Below are positions 23,153 to 31,295 of a DNA stretch of 64,000 nt, piece by piece. Below the pieces are notes generated by a model that had not been told where the DNA came from, ran no database searches, and worked only from the letters and a program-made list of their open reading frames with translations. Positions within the stretch are counted from its first letter, which is position 1. Each line of letters begins with the position of its first letter. The translations under genes and the position numbers were made by a program. The stretch lies in the IMG/VR virus record IMGVR_UViG_3300029258_001212, positions 89,541 through 153,540 of that record; one strand, 5' to 3'. Source of the DNA: a virus.

Positions 23153-23977
23153 ATGAGCTGGTACACAACAGGCGAAGACAACCTGGACGAGGACGAGCGC
23201 CAAGAAAAGGAAGAGAATCAATCCAAGGGCGCCAAGCGGTTCTTCCTCCGGGAGAACACGGAACGGGAGATCATCTTCCTTTCCAACGATGCGGTGCGGA
23301 TCTGGGAGCACAACCCCCTGGTCAACGGCGAGTGGAAGCCGGACAACTGGTACACGTGTCGCCAGGGAGTGTTCCGCGAGGACCCCACGTGCGCCATGTG
23401 CCAGGCGGGCATCTCGCGCTACAAGATGGGCTTCTACACCATCCTGGACACCACGGCGTTCACCTACAAGGGGCGCGAGTACAAGAACCTCCGGCGGCTT
23501 CTCGCGCTGCGGCTCGAGGGACTCAAGAAGATCAAGATCAAAAAGGATCGCGTGGGCGGCCTGGTCGGGCGCCGATTCCTGTTTGCTCGTACCAGCGCGA
23601 AGTCGCCCAACGTCGGAAACGACTGGGAGCCCATGGGCCAGGAGGACACCTTCCGCGCGTGCCCCGAGTGCCGTATGGAGCTCCAGGACCGCGAGGGCGA
23701 GGGCGGCGTCACCGAGCACTTCTGTGGCGGATGCGGCTACACCGGTGATGGCCTGTTCCTTTTGTCGGACAAGCAATACTGGTGGAAGGACCGGGAGGGA
23801 GGAGTCCATCCCCCGATGCCCTATGACCTGAAGAAGATCCTCGCCCCCATGAGCAACGATGAGCTCCGGCGTGCCCTGCGTGAAGGTGGACGCCAGACGA
23901 GCCAGCCCGAGAGCTCCAAGCAAACCGAGATGCACGACAACAACGGTCCCGGTGCCGATGAGGAGATTCCGTTCTAA
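23153..23977 (+). CDS. T4 gp32-like single-stranded DNA-binding protein
   Basis: 274 aa from ATG 23153 behind ACAAGGAGAACAACG. The core has the gp32-like pattern of a zinc-containing OB fold: YTCRQGVFREDPTCAMCQAG and, later, ACPECRMELQDREGE with FCGGCGYTGDG. The C-terminus is acidic and ends EEIPF, the tip used by SSB proteins to recruit partners. It coats single-stranded DNA in replication and recombination. Its own promoter and hairpin suggest higher or separately controlled expression. Confidence 0.75.
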   Translation: MSWYTTGEDNLDEDERQEKEENQSKGAKRFFLRENTEREIIFLSNDAVRIWEHNPLVNGEWKPDNWYTCRQGVFREDPTCAMCQAGISRYKMGFYTILDTTAFTYKGREYKNLRRLLALRLEGLKKIKIKKDRVGGLVGRRFLFARTSAKSPNVGNDWEPMGQEDTFRACPECRMELQDREGEGGVTEHFCGGCGYTGDGLFLLSDKQYWWKDREGGVHPPMPYDLKKILAPMSNDELRRALREGGRQTSQPESSKQTEMHDNNGPGADEEIPF

Positions 23978-25302
23978 TGCTTTCGGTTGGCGGATGGGCG
24001 TGGCTCGCGCCGGAAGATTGGACGCCGCGGGGCCTGGATTCGCTCCGGCGCAGCTTGCACGTGACCCCCCGAAGGGACGAGCGTGACAAGCGAGGGTCAC
24101 GACCCATCCGCCTTTACACTGAACGTGACGGTCTCCTGGGAATCCCCAGGGAGCACAAGGAGATCACCAAGTACGGGGGGCCCATTGACTACCAGGTGTC
24201 GGAAGGGAGCCCCATCAACCTCACGTTCAACGGCCGGCTCCGGGACGACCAGCCGGAGGCCACAGAGGCCGTGGTCAACTACCTCCGCTCTGCCCCGGCC
24301 GCCGGTGGAATCATGCAGGCCATCGGTGGCTGGGGCAAGACGGTCTGGGCGGCGAACGTGATTGCGACCTTGGGTGTTACCACCCTGGTGATGGTCCACC
24401 GGGGCTACCTGGTGAACCAGTGGCGCAAGCGCCTCGAGGCGTTCCTGCCTGGGGTGCGGATTGGCATTGTGCAACAGGAGCGGTGCGAGATTCAGGACGT
24501 GGACGTGGTGATCGCCATGATCCACAGCCTGGCCGGAGACCGCCAGTACCCCGAGGAACTCTATACCTGGCCCGGGCTCCTGATCACCGATGAGGTTCAC
24601 ATTCTGGGAGCTGACACCTGGGCCCCGGTGGCCCCCCGCTTCCCCGCCAGGTGGCGGCTCGGCCTGAGCGCCACACCTCGCCGCAAGGACGGGGCGGACA
24701 AGGTGTTCCGTCTGCACATCGGGAAGGTGCTCCACGTCGGCAAGCGTGGGACGATGCAAGGGGTGGTACGGCGGGTGTGGACCGACTGGGCACCGATCCG
24801 TCGCCAGGGCGACAACGGCGAGCTCCCGGACTTCGTGATCATGCGGAAGCTGGTGGCGAGCTCCTACCGAAACCAGATGGTCCTGGAGCAGCTCCTGAAG
24901 GCCGTGGCGGCCGGCCGAAAGGTGATCGTGTTCTCTGCCCAGCGAAAGCACCTGGACACCCTCCACGCGATGCTCCTCGAGGCCCAGCCGGATGCGGATG
25001 CGGACTTCTACGTCGGGGGCAGGAAGCAGGAGGAGCTCGACAAGGCCGAGCTCGCCCAGGTGATCTTCGCCACCTACAAGATGGCGAAGGAAGCCTTAGA
25101 CATTCCGGACCTGGACTGCATGTTTGTCGCCAGCCCCATCGGGGACATTGAACAGGCGTACTACCGGGTGACTCGCAAGGTTGAGGGCAAGAAGCAGCCG
25201 GTGGTGGTGGACTTCATTGACAGCCCGGAGGTGCCCCTCTACCAGCACCTGTGGCGAAGCCGTGAGCGGTTCTACCGCCGCATGAAGGCGCTACCCTACT
25301 GA
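23977..25302 (+). CDS. SF2 DNA helicase, UvsW/XPB-like
   Basis: 441 aa. Motif I is IGGWGKTVWA (residues 116 on), motif II is DEVH (205-208) in LLITDEVHILGADTW, motif III is LGLSATPRRKDGAD, and motif VI is near YYRVTRKVEGKKQP. The Q-motif-like LRDDQPEATEAVVNYL precedes motif I. This set matches XPB/RAD25-like and T4 UvsW helicases, which reverse forks and process recombination intermediates. TAATG couples it to the SSB gene. Confidence 0.8.
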   Translation: MLSVGGWAWLAPEDWTPRGLDSLRRSLHVTPRRDERDKRGSRPIRLYTERDGLLGIPREHKEITKYGGPIDYQVSEGSPINLTFNGRLRDDQPEATEAVVNYLRSAPAAGGIMQAIGGWGKTVWAANVIATLGVTTLVMVHRGYLVNQWRKRLEAFLPGVRIGIVQQERCEIQDVDVVIAMIHSLAGDRQYPEELYTWPGLLITDEVHILGADTWAPVAPRFPARWRLGLSATPRRKDGADKVFRLHIGKVLHVGKRGTMQGVVRRVWTDWAPIRRQGDNGELPDFVIMRKLVASSYRNQMVLEQLLKAVAAGRKVIVFSAQRKHLDTLHAMLLEAQPDADADFYVGGRKQEELDKAELAQVIFATYKMAKEALDIPDLDCMFVASPIGDIEQAYYRVTRKVEGKKQPVVVDFIDSPEVPLYQHLWRSRERFYRRMKALPY

Positions 25303-26105
25303 TGGGCAACCGGGACGATTACTACGCCCAGTGGTACGCGGAGAACCGGGCGCGGAGGAACGCCAGGCGCCGCAAGCGGTGGCGCGAGGACCCAGCATAC
25401 CGAAGGCGCCAGGTGCGGAAGCGGCCACGAAGGCGCAAGCGGTCAAGGGACCGACAGCACTTGGCACCCCTCGAGCTCGAGGCCGGTGGGCGCGTGATCG
25501 TGCTGTGGAGCGTGGGCGTGCTGGCGAAGTGGATCGGTCGCACCGTTCGGACCGTGGATTCGTGGCAGGCCCGCGGCGCCCTTCCCGAGACCCCGTTTCG
25601 GCGGGGTGGAGTGCGCTACTACAGCGAGGGCATGATCAAGGCGATTCAAGATGCCCTCACTCGGGCAGGCGGGCGCGTGCGAGACGATGATGCCCTTTGG
25701 TACTACCGCGTGTTGCTCCAGTGGCTCCAGGGGGACCTGGCGCACCTCGAGGAGCACGTGGACGTGGAGCCCAAGGAGCTCCGCCGCGTGTACCAGGACG
25801 GCGAACTGGTGGCCTACACGGTGCTGGGCGCATCCGAGGAGCTCGGGCGCCAGGTGCAGACCGTGGTGGATTGGCAGCGATGTGGGCTGATCCCCAGGAC
25901 CCCGCTTCGCTATGGCGAGGAGGAAGTATTCACGCCCGGGATGATCCGGGCTCTATCTGCGGCCGTACAAGCCCGCGGGGGCGTGGTGCCGTGGCAGGAC
26001 GCCACGTTGCGCCGGGAGCTGCGGGAGGCATGGCGGCCGGAAATCAAGGCGTACAGGCGCCGCATGAAGGGAGCAACATGGCAGGCAAGGAAAAACACGA
26101 GGTAG
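25302..26105 (+). CDS. Transcription regulator with tandem MerR-like helix-turn-helix domains
   Basis: 267 aa. An Arg-rich start (RRKRWREDPAYRRRQVRKRP) is followed by two similar domains: LAKWIGRTVRTVDSWQARGA with TPFRRGGVRYYSEGMIKAI, and LGRQVQTVVDWQRCGL with TPLRYGEEEVFTPGMIRAL. Each has the MerR pattern of recognition helix, then a G-(L/A)-x-(R/P)-TP wing, then a helix. A monomer with two such units could bind a long dyad. It sits between helicase and RecA, so it may regulate this operon. Confidence 0.6.
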   Translation: MGNRDDYYAQWYAENRARRNARRRKRWREDPAYRRRQVRKRPRRRKRSRDRQHLAPLELEAGGRVIVLWSVGVLAKWIGRTVRTVDSWQARGALPETPFRRGGVRYYSEGMIKAIQDALTRAGGRVRDDDALWYYRVLLQWLQGDLAHLEEHVDVEPKELRRVYQDGELVAYTVLGASEELGRQVQTVVDWQRCGLIPRTPLRYGEEEVFTPGMIRALSAAVQARGGVVPWQDATLRRELREAWRPEIKAYRRRMKGATWQARKNTR

Positions 26106-26404
26106 CGAGCGAGGTGACAGTGGGCAGCTCGGTGGAAATCCACAAGAACCAGATCTGGGCCAAGGAGGTGATGGAGCCCGTGGCGATTCACGATTTCATC
26201 ACCGAGCCGGCCGTGATCAACATCAGCAAGGGCGTCACCATCAGCCCGGCGCGATTCGAGTTCGTGCGGGTGGACGTGAGCCTCAAGATGCCCTGCTACG
26301 CGGAGCACGTGGACGAGACCTTCGAGCAGGCCACCAGGTGGGTGGACGAGCGCCTCGGGGAAGAGATCGATGCCACGAAGGAAGCTCTAAGCAAGGGGAA
26401 GTAA
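26078..26404 (+). CDS. Small RecA-neighbour protein, hypothetical
   Basis: 108 aa from ATG 26078 (AAGGGAGCAAC). It has a beta-rich N-terminus (VTVGSSVEIHKNQIWAKEVM) and GVTISPARFEFVRVDVSLKM, then CYAEHVDETFEQATRWVDER. The NxSxGxTI-F-xVRVDVxLxxPC-x-E-x-VDE pattern is one I associate with small phage proteins near RecA or replication genes; the function is not known to me. It is two bases from RecA, so the two are co-expressed. Confidence 0.5.
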   Translation: MAGKEKHEVASEVTVGSSVEIHKNQIWAKEVMEPVAIHDFITEPAVINISKGVTISPARFEFVRVDVSLKMPCYAEHVDETFEQATRWVDERLGEEIDATKEALSKGK

Positions 26405-26405
26405 C

Positions 26406-27596
26406 ATGGCCAAGAAGTCGCCACCCAGTGCCCTGGCCACGCTCGCCCAGAGCATCGTTAAGAACCACGGTGTCGGAACGCTGATGACGGCGGACCGCGT
26501 GGCACACGTGTTACTCCCCCGGGTGAGCTCCGGGATCTTCGAGCTGGACAAGGCGCTGGGCGGCGGCTGGCCGGCCGGGCGCGTGTCCATGGTCTACGGG
26601 TGGGAGTCCACCGGGAAGACCAGCCTGTTTGTCCGCGCCGTGGCGAATGCCCAGCGCCTGTGCGGCACGTGCTTCCAACCGGCGAAGCTGGTGAAGGGGG
26701 AGGTGGAGACGATCAACCCCAACACCGGCGAGGTAGAGATCCGGGAGTCTATGATCGTGGGCGAGTGCGCGTGCGGGAAGCCCAAGTCCATTCGGACGGC
26801 CTGGGTGGACCAGGAGGGCACCTGGGACGGGGAGTGGGCCAGGCGCCTCGGGGTATTCGAGGAGCGGGTGATTCTGTCGCGCCCCCTGTACTCCGAGCAG
26901 ACGGTGGACGTGATTGACGCCATCATGGAGCTCGGGGCGTCGGACATTATCGTGCTGGACAGCATCGGTGCGATGGCCCCCTCCAAGGAGCTCGAGGACA
27001 GCGCGGTGGACAGTATCAACAACCCCGGGCTCCAGGCGCGCATCATGAACAGCGCCATCCGCAAGTGGATCAGCCAGCTCATCGCCAAGATGCGGGACGC
27101 CATGCGGGACAACATCGAACCGGCCCAGGTGGTGCCCACCCTGTGGCTGGTGAACCAGCTCCGCCTGAAGATCGGGGTGGCCTTCGGGAACCCCGAGGTA
27201 GTGACCGGCGGGCGCGGTCAGGGATTCGCTACGAGCTGCGAGGTTCGCACCAAGACGGTGAAGTACACTCAGAACGACAAGGGGGACGAGACCTACAAGG
27301 TGCAGCTCGGATTCACCGTCAACAAGAACAAGACGGCCCCGGCCAAGCGCAAGGGCGTCTACACCCTCTGCATGAGTCCCCAGGGGCCATTCCAGCTCGG
27401 GGACGTGATGGACCAGGGACACGTGCTCAACTGGGGGCTCAAGGTGGGGCTGGTCACCGAGGTGTCCGCCAAGAAGCTCGGCTACAACGGCGAGGAGTAC
27501 CTGGGCAAAAAGGGGCTGATCGAACACTGGGCAGCGCATCCGGATGAGTACGAGGAAGCGAAGCGGATCATCATGGCGCAGATCACTGCCCAGTGA
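26406..27596 (+). CDS. recA: RecA/UvsX-like recombinase with Cys-rich insertion
   Basis: 396 aa. Walker A is GWESTGKT (65-72), Walker B lies in DIIVLDSIGAMAPSKELED, and WLVNQLRLKIGVAFGNPEV is the L2/allosteric Q-motif region. Between Walker A and the catalytic Glu is an insertion with C-x2-C (Cys86, Cys89) and C-x-C (Cys121, Cys123), which may bind zinc. It promotes strand exchange in phage recombination and replication restart. The C-terminal part (VLNWGLKVGLVTEVSAKKLG) matches the UvsX/RecA helical end. Last gene before element E3. Confidence 0.85.
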   Translation: MAKKSPPSALATLAQSIVKNHGVGTLMTADRVAHVLLPRVSSGIFELDKALGGGWPAGRVSMVYGWESTGKTSLFVRAVANAQRLCGTCFQPAKLVKGEVETINPNTGEVEIRESMIVGECACGKPKSIRTAWVDQEGTWDGEWARRLGVFEERVILSRPLYSEQTVDVIDAIMELGASDIIVLDSIGAMAPSKELEDSAVDSINNPGLQARIMNSAIRKWISQLIAKMRDAMRDNIEPAQVVPTLWLVNQLRLKIGVAFGNPEVVTGGRGQGFATSCEVRTKTVKYTQNDKGDETYKVQLGFTVNKNKTAPAKRKGVYTLCMSPQGPFQLGDVMDQGHVLNWGLKVGLVTEVSAKKLGYNGEEYLGKKGLIEHWAAHPDEYEEAKRIIMAQITAQ

Positions 27597-27667
27597 ACAC
27601 CCTCTTGACTCTTACTCCTCAAGAGGGGAGATAAGGTTAATTAAGCAGAAGCAATGAGCGTGCCAAC
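27596..27667 (+). promoter_or_regulatory. Recurrent intergenic element, copy E3
   Basis: ACACCCTCTTGACTCTTACT, the stem CCTC-AA-GAGG (27617-27626), then GGAGATAAGGTTAATTAAGC and AGAAGCAATGAGCGTGCCAA. It starts one base after the RecA gene stop. The conserved ATG begins the five-codon frame MSVPT at 27654-27671 (ACT then TGA), which overlaps a TTG start of the next gene at 27668. Confidence 0.75.
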
Positions 27668-27671
27668 TTGA
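27654..27671 (+). CDS. Five-residue leader ORF inside element E3
   Basis: ATG-AGC-GTG-CCA-ACT-TGA encodes MSVPT. The first four residues equal those of the 8933 protein, whose start lies in element E2. The stop overlaps the TTG start of the 27668 gene by two bases (TTGA), so ribosomes could re-initiate. It may instead be a relic of a longer gene. Confidence 0.4.
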   Translation: MSVPT

Positions 27672-28108
27672 AACCGAAGCGACAGCGCGGTCAGCAGCCC
27701 ACCCTCAAGCGGCGGTGGCTTGACCAGGAGACCGATGGCCGGAGCACCCCAAGGAGCGTGAAGCGCCAGGAGCGCCACCTGGGCAAGCTGATGGGCGGGC
27801 GGCGCCGCCCAGGGTCCGGGAGCAACAAGCTCGCCCCCGGGGATGCAGTGGGGCGCTTCGAGCTCGGGGAGGCAAAGCAGACGGCGGCGAAGTCCATCAG
27901 CATCAAACGCGCCTGGCTGGCCCAGATCGAAAACGAGGCGGCCGGGGAGGGGCGCGTGCCGGTGTTCCACCTCGAGTGGATCGGCTTCGAGGGGGACCCG
28001 GAGTGCAAGTTCATGACACCCGGCTGGGCGATGGTTCCGGACTGGTATTTGGCGAAGCTCATGGAGGCGTACCATGCGGGAGATGGTGACGTGGAAGGCT
28101 CTGAATGA
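27668..28108 (+). CDS. Putative PD-(D/E)XK nuclease, Holliday-junction-resolvase-like
   Basis: 146 aa from TTG 27668. The order KLMGGRRRPGSGSNKLAPGD, RFELGEAKQTAAKSISIK, then VPVFHLEWIGFEG matches a small phage nuclease family: RRxPGSGS, catalytic Asp59, then E68-x-K70 in EAKQT, and a later strand. That pattern is of the Hjc/PD-(D/E)XK type. It follows RecA and element E3, fitting a role in recombination intermediates. The TTG start, used because no better ATG exists in the conserved part, is uncertain. Confidence 0.5.
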   Translation: MKPKRQRGQQPTLKRRWLDQETDGRSTPRSVKRQERHLGKLMGGRRRPGSGSNKLAPGDAVGRFELGEAKQTAAKSISIKRAWLAQIENEAAGEGRVPVFHLEWIGFEGDPECKFMTPGWAMVPDWYLAKLMEAYHAGDGDVEGSE

Positions 28109-28517
28109 CCACCAGCGCCAGCGCGCCACCGAGGAGGCCCAGAAGCTCCTCCGGTGGTGCGCGAGCTGGGCGGACCAGGTGCGGCCCTGGGGGCACGTGG
28201 TGGACGGCCGGCGTGTGCGGGGACTGGTGGAGGAGGAGAACCGGCACCTCACGGATCGGCTGGACGCGACCGTGGTGCGGGTGCTGTCCGGACTGAAAAA
28301 GGACATTGCGCGCCCACTGGTTCCCTTGTACGTGGCTGTGTGGACGGCGGCCATGGAGATTGAAGCTGGCGAGATTCCGCCCCAGGTGGAGCTCGCCATC
28401 GTGCTGGCGATGGTTCGGGTGCAGAGCACGGCGCGATTCGTCCATCTTTACAACAAGTCACCCGGAGATAAGACCCTCGCCGCGGAGATGAAGCGGCGGG
28501 GCCTGATTCGGAGGTAG
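28074..28517 (+). CDS. Helical hypothetical protein
   Basis: 147 aa, overlapping the previous gene's end by 35 bases. Nearly all helix (RATEEAQKLLRWCASWADQV, LVPLYVAVWTAAMEIEAGEI), with one weakly hydrophobic stretch that is short for a membrane span. No family recognised. It is tightly linked to the nuclease candidate and the zinc-ribbon gene. Confidence 0.5.
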   Translation: MREMVTWKALNDHQRQRATEEAQKLLRWCASWADQVRPWGHVVDGRRVRGLVEEENRHLTDRLDATVVRVLSGLKKDIARPLVPLYVAVWTAAMEIEAGEIPPQVELAIVLAMVRVQSTARFVHLYNKSPGDKTLAAEMKRRGLIRR

Positions 28518-28522
28518 CAGCG

Positions 28523-28894
28523 ATGGCGAGAACCTACAGCGTGAACCGGACGTGCGACCGTTGCGGAGGCACCATGAAATCCGTGCAGCTCGAGATCGGC
28601 CAGGTGCCCGAGCCCCAGGAGGACGAGGTGGAGCTCGAGGTGTTCAAGATCTTCCTGGGCGGCCAGGGGCACGCCTACGCAGATCTGTGCCCCAAGTGCG
28701 AGAAGACCCTCACGCGGATCTTCAAGGACGCCGGGCCGATCAAGCGCAGCCACAACAACGAAACCGAGGTGGACAGCGGTGCCGAGAGCGGCGGTGCCGA
28801 GACCACCGAGGAGCCAGAGGGCGGCAACGGCACGAAGGGCCGGACCAGGATGGGGGCACCGAAGCCCCCGACGCGCCCCGAGGTGCCGAAATGA
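28523..28894 (+). CDS. Zinc-ribbon protein with acidic tail
   Basis: 123 aa. CDRCGGTMKSVQ and LCPKCEKTL form a two-pair zinc ribbon about 45 residues apart. The C-terminal 45 residues are Glu/Gly/Thr-rich and disordered. It overlaps the metallopeptidase start by 4 bases (ATGA). No function can be named. Confidence 0.55.
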   Translation: MARTYSVNRTCDRCGGTMKSVQLEIGQVPEPQEDEVELEVFKIFLGGQGHAYADLCPKCEKTLTRIFKDAGPIKRSHNNETEVDSGAESGGAETTEEPEGGNGTKGRTRMGAPKPPTRPEVPK

Positions 28895-29610
28895 CCCCAG
28901 ATGAGGCGAGACTGAAGCTCCTCGAGGATGTGATCCGGAAGCAGATCCCATCCTTCGAGGTGCGCTTCAAGGACAAGGGGCCCGGGTCTGGCGGCCAGAA
29001 GCTGATCGCCAAGCTGATCTGGCTGTTCAACCGGGAGTACATGACCCGCTACATCAGCACGTTCTACCCTCGGGTGTACTGGCCCACCGAGGCAGACTAC
29101 AGGGACGATCCGCGTGGGGCGTTCAAGACGCTGGCGCACGAAGCCGTCCACCTCATGGACGATCACCGGCGCCGTGGCTGGTTTGCGTTCTCTTACCTGT
29201 TGCCGGCGGTGCTGGCCCCGTTGGCGCTCGGCGCCCTGGCGGCTATCTGGGCGAGCAACTGGTTCCTGATGTTCCTGGTGGCCCTGGTGTTCCTCCTGCC
29301 CCTGCCGGCCTACTGGCGGATGTGGTGGGAGCTCCGCGGCTACAGCATGAGCATGGCCATGTACGCTTGGCGGGACGGGAGCATCCCGGCGGACACGAAG
29401 ACCTGGATGGCGGAGCGGTTCACCGGGCCTGCTTACTATTTCATGTGGCCTTTCAAGCGCGGGATCATGCGGCGCCTCGCCGCATCCGAAAAGGCCATTC
29501 ACAACGGTGACATACTGAAGTGGGGGCCGATCTACGCCCAGGTTCACCGGATCCAGAAGCTGTCCGACTCCGAGGCGGTGGCACTGGCGTCCCGGGAGGG
29601 GGGGAGCTGA
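28891..29610 (+). CDS. Membrane-bound HExxH metallopeptidase-like protein
   Basis: 239 aa from ATG 28891. The zinc motif is AHEAVHLMDD with His83, Glu84 and His87. Two hydrophobic stretches follow (FSYLLPAVLAPLALGALAAI and WFLMFLVALVFLLPLP), and ELRGYSMSMAMYAW offers a Glu that could complete the zinc site. I know this layout from a family of phage zincins with RYxSTFYPxVYxP before the HExxH. It could act on envelope or phage proteins; the substrate is unknown. TGATG overlaps the next gene. Confidence 0.65.
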   Translation: MTPDEARLKLLEDVIRKQIPSFEVRFKDKGPGSGGQKLIAKLIWLFNREYMTRYISTFYPRVYWPTEADYRDDPRGAFKTLAHEAVHLMDDHRRRGWFAFSYLLPAVLAPLALGALAAIWASNWFLMFLVALVFLLPLPAYWRMWWELRGYSMSMAMYAWRDGSIPADTKTWMAERFTGPAYYFMWPFKRGIMRRLAASEKAIHNGDILKWGPIYAQVHRIQKLSDSEAVALASREGGS

Positions 29611-29846
29611 TGGCAGGGACCGGTGACCTGGAGAGCCGGATCGCCAAGCTCGAGACCGGCATGAAGCGGGTGGACAAGGCCATCGTCCAGCTCCTTGAGC
29701 TGGTCCAGGAGGTGGGCGGATTGACTATCAGCCTGGTTTCTGTTCTGATTTCGGGTTCAAGGATCCGTGCAGGAGCCAAATCGAAGCTGCGGAGCCGTGC
29801 CGATGGGCTGGCCGAGCGGTTCGGCGGAGATGATGATGAAGCATGA
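29610..29846 (+). CDS. Small coiled-coil protein
   Basis: 78 aa. The first 45 residues form an amphipathic helix with a regular heptad (DLESRIAKLETGMKRVDKAI), then a short Leu/Val/Ile segment and an acidic end. Its last 17 bases overlap the endolysin gene. Unrecognised; it could be an antiholin-like or adapter peptide, but that is only a guess. Confidence 0.5.
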   Translation: MAGTGDLESRIAKLETGMKRVDKAIVQLLELVQEVGGLTISLVSVLISGSRIRAGAKSKLRSRADGLAERFGGDDDEA

Positions 29847-31272
29847 TTACCAGCGATTGAGTCTGGTGCAGCTCCGAAAGGGGTGCAAGCGCCCCGAGGT
29901 TGGGCTCCTACAGAGCGCCATGGCCCACCTGGGCTACTACAAGGGCGCCATCGACAACTGGTTTGGGCGGGCCACCCAGGGGCGCCAGGGCTCGGATGGG
30001 CGCCCTGTGGACGGCCTGGTGCGGTTCCAGGCAGACCACGGGCTGGACCAGGACGGCGTGGCCGGGAAGATCACCCAGACGCTGCTACTGCGCCAGGCGG
30101 AGGCGGCCGGGTGGAAGCCTGAGCTGCGGCTTCAGATCCAATCCGTGATCACCTACTTCGAGACCAGCACTACCATGGACGCCTACGGCATGTCCGAATC
30201 GGACATTGGCGATGGCGCTGGGGCCAACTACGGGTTCATGCAGTCCAACAGCCTGGGCAGCGTGGAGCATGTGCTCAAGCTGGCCGGCGCGGAGCACCTG
30301 GTGGACGTGTACCGGGGCAGCGGGAAGTCCGAAGAGTGGATCCGCGAGTGGCTGGTGCGTCCAGGCGTTGCCCAGCGCAGTCCGACGATCCGGAAGATCG
30401 CCAATCGGGCGCGCGAGGAGCTCAAGATCGAAGAGGACGACATGCCTGGGATCGAGGAGTGGGCCGGGCGCCCGGACCTGGCGAAGTATTGGCGGGACGC
30501 CATCGAAGACTTCCCCAGGGCCTACCTGGACATTCCAAACCCAACGATCCAGAGCTGGTTCGGCTCGGTGAAGGGGATCGAAGCTCAGGACGTGTACTTC
30601 GATGAGGTGGTGCTCAGGGTGGCCAAGCGCCAGATGAAGGATCTACCGGAGATCTGCGACTGGGAAGGTCACCCGAAGCTGCACCGGTACTGGGAGCGGG
30701 CGCTGCTACTGTTCTGCGACACCGTGATTCAGAACGGCGGGATGTGGAGCTCCTACGCCAGACCGTTCTGGAAGGACACCGTGGGCGTGGACTCCTATCC
30801 GCCCAGGCACAAGCTGATGGAGCTCTACACCGGCACCTGGTGGGATGGGCTCCTGGGGAAATACATTCCCTACAAGGACCTGAAGGAGCTCTGGTGGGCG
30901 GAGCTCAAGCGCCAGGAGGCGGCCCACGAGGGCAAGCCCAGAACGGCCAAGCGCGCGGCGAACCGAGAGCTTTGCCGGCGCATCATGGAGGAGAACATCC
31001 CCGAAGACGATCCCGTGTCCAAGCTGGTGCTTCTCGCCCAGTGGCGGGCGCGTACCAGTTCACCGAAGTGGTGGTACATCGCCGTGGCGTGTCGCCGGAT
31101 GCTGGACGCAACCGGCCATGGCGTCGTGAACGGTGCGACCATCGACCTGGTGGCGGACTATCGCCTTGGTGTCCAGCGTGACCCAGATGAAAAAAGCCCG
31201 GGAAGAACAATCCGGGAGACCTATCTCAAGGACCACCACGCGGACATTCTGGAGAAGCTCGGGATCGGCTGA
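29830..31272 (+). CDS. Putative endolysin with N-terminal peptidoglycan-binding domain
   Basis: 480 aa; one of three consecutive ATGs at 29830-29838, after GGCGGAG. Residues about 15-85 form a PG_binding_1-type domain (VGLLQSAMAHLGYYKGAIDN, then DGLVRFQADHGLDQDGVAGK). The middle carries ITYFETSTTMDAYGMSESDI with a candidate catalytic Glu and GANYGFMQSNSLG. This ET...GxxYGxMQxN layout is typical of lysozyme-superfamily muramidases or chitosanases. The long C-terminal part is helical and unassigned. Next to a second wall enzyme at 31296, as in a lysis cassette. Confidence 0.6.
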   Translation: MMMKHDYQRLSLVQLRKGCKRPEVGLLQSAMAHLGYYKGAIDNWFGRATQGRQGSDGRPVDGLVRFQADHGLDQDGVAGKITQTLLLRQAEAAGWKPELRLQIQSVITYFETSTTMDAYGMSESDIGDGAGANYGFMQSNSLGSVEHVLKLAGAEHLVDVYRGSGKSEEWIREWLVRPGVAQRSPTIRKIANRAREELKIEEDDMPGIEEWAGRPDLAKYWRDAIEDFPRAYLDIPNPTIQSWFGSVKGIEAQDVYFDEVVLRVAKRQMKDLPEICDWEGHPKLHRYWERALLLFCDTVIQNGGMWSSYARPFWKDTVGVDSYPPRHKLMELYTGTWWDGLLGKYIPYKDLKELWWAELKRQEAAHEGKPRTAKRAANRELCRRIMEENIPEDDPVSKLVLLAQWRARTSSPKWWYIAVACRRMLDATGHGVVNGATIDLVADYRLGVQRDPDEKSPGRTIRETYLKDHHADILEKLGIG

Positions 31273-31295
31273 CGGGTTACGCAAGGAGGATCGGT

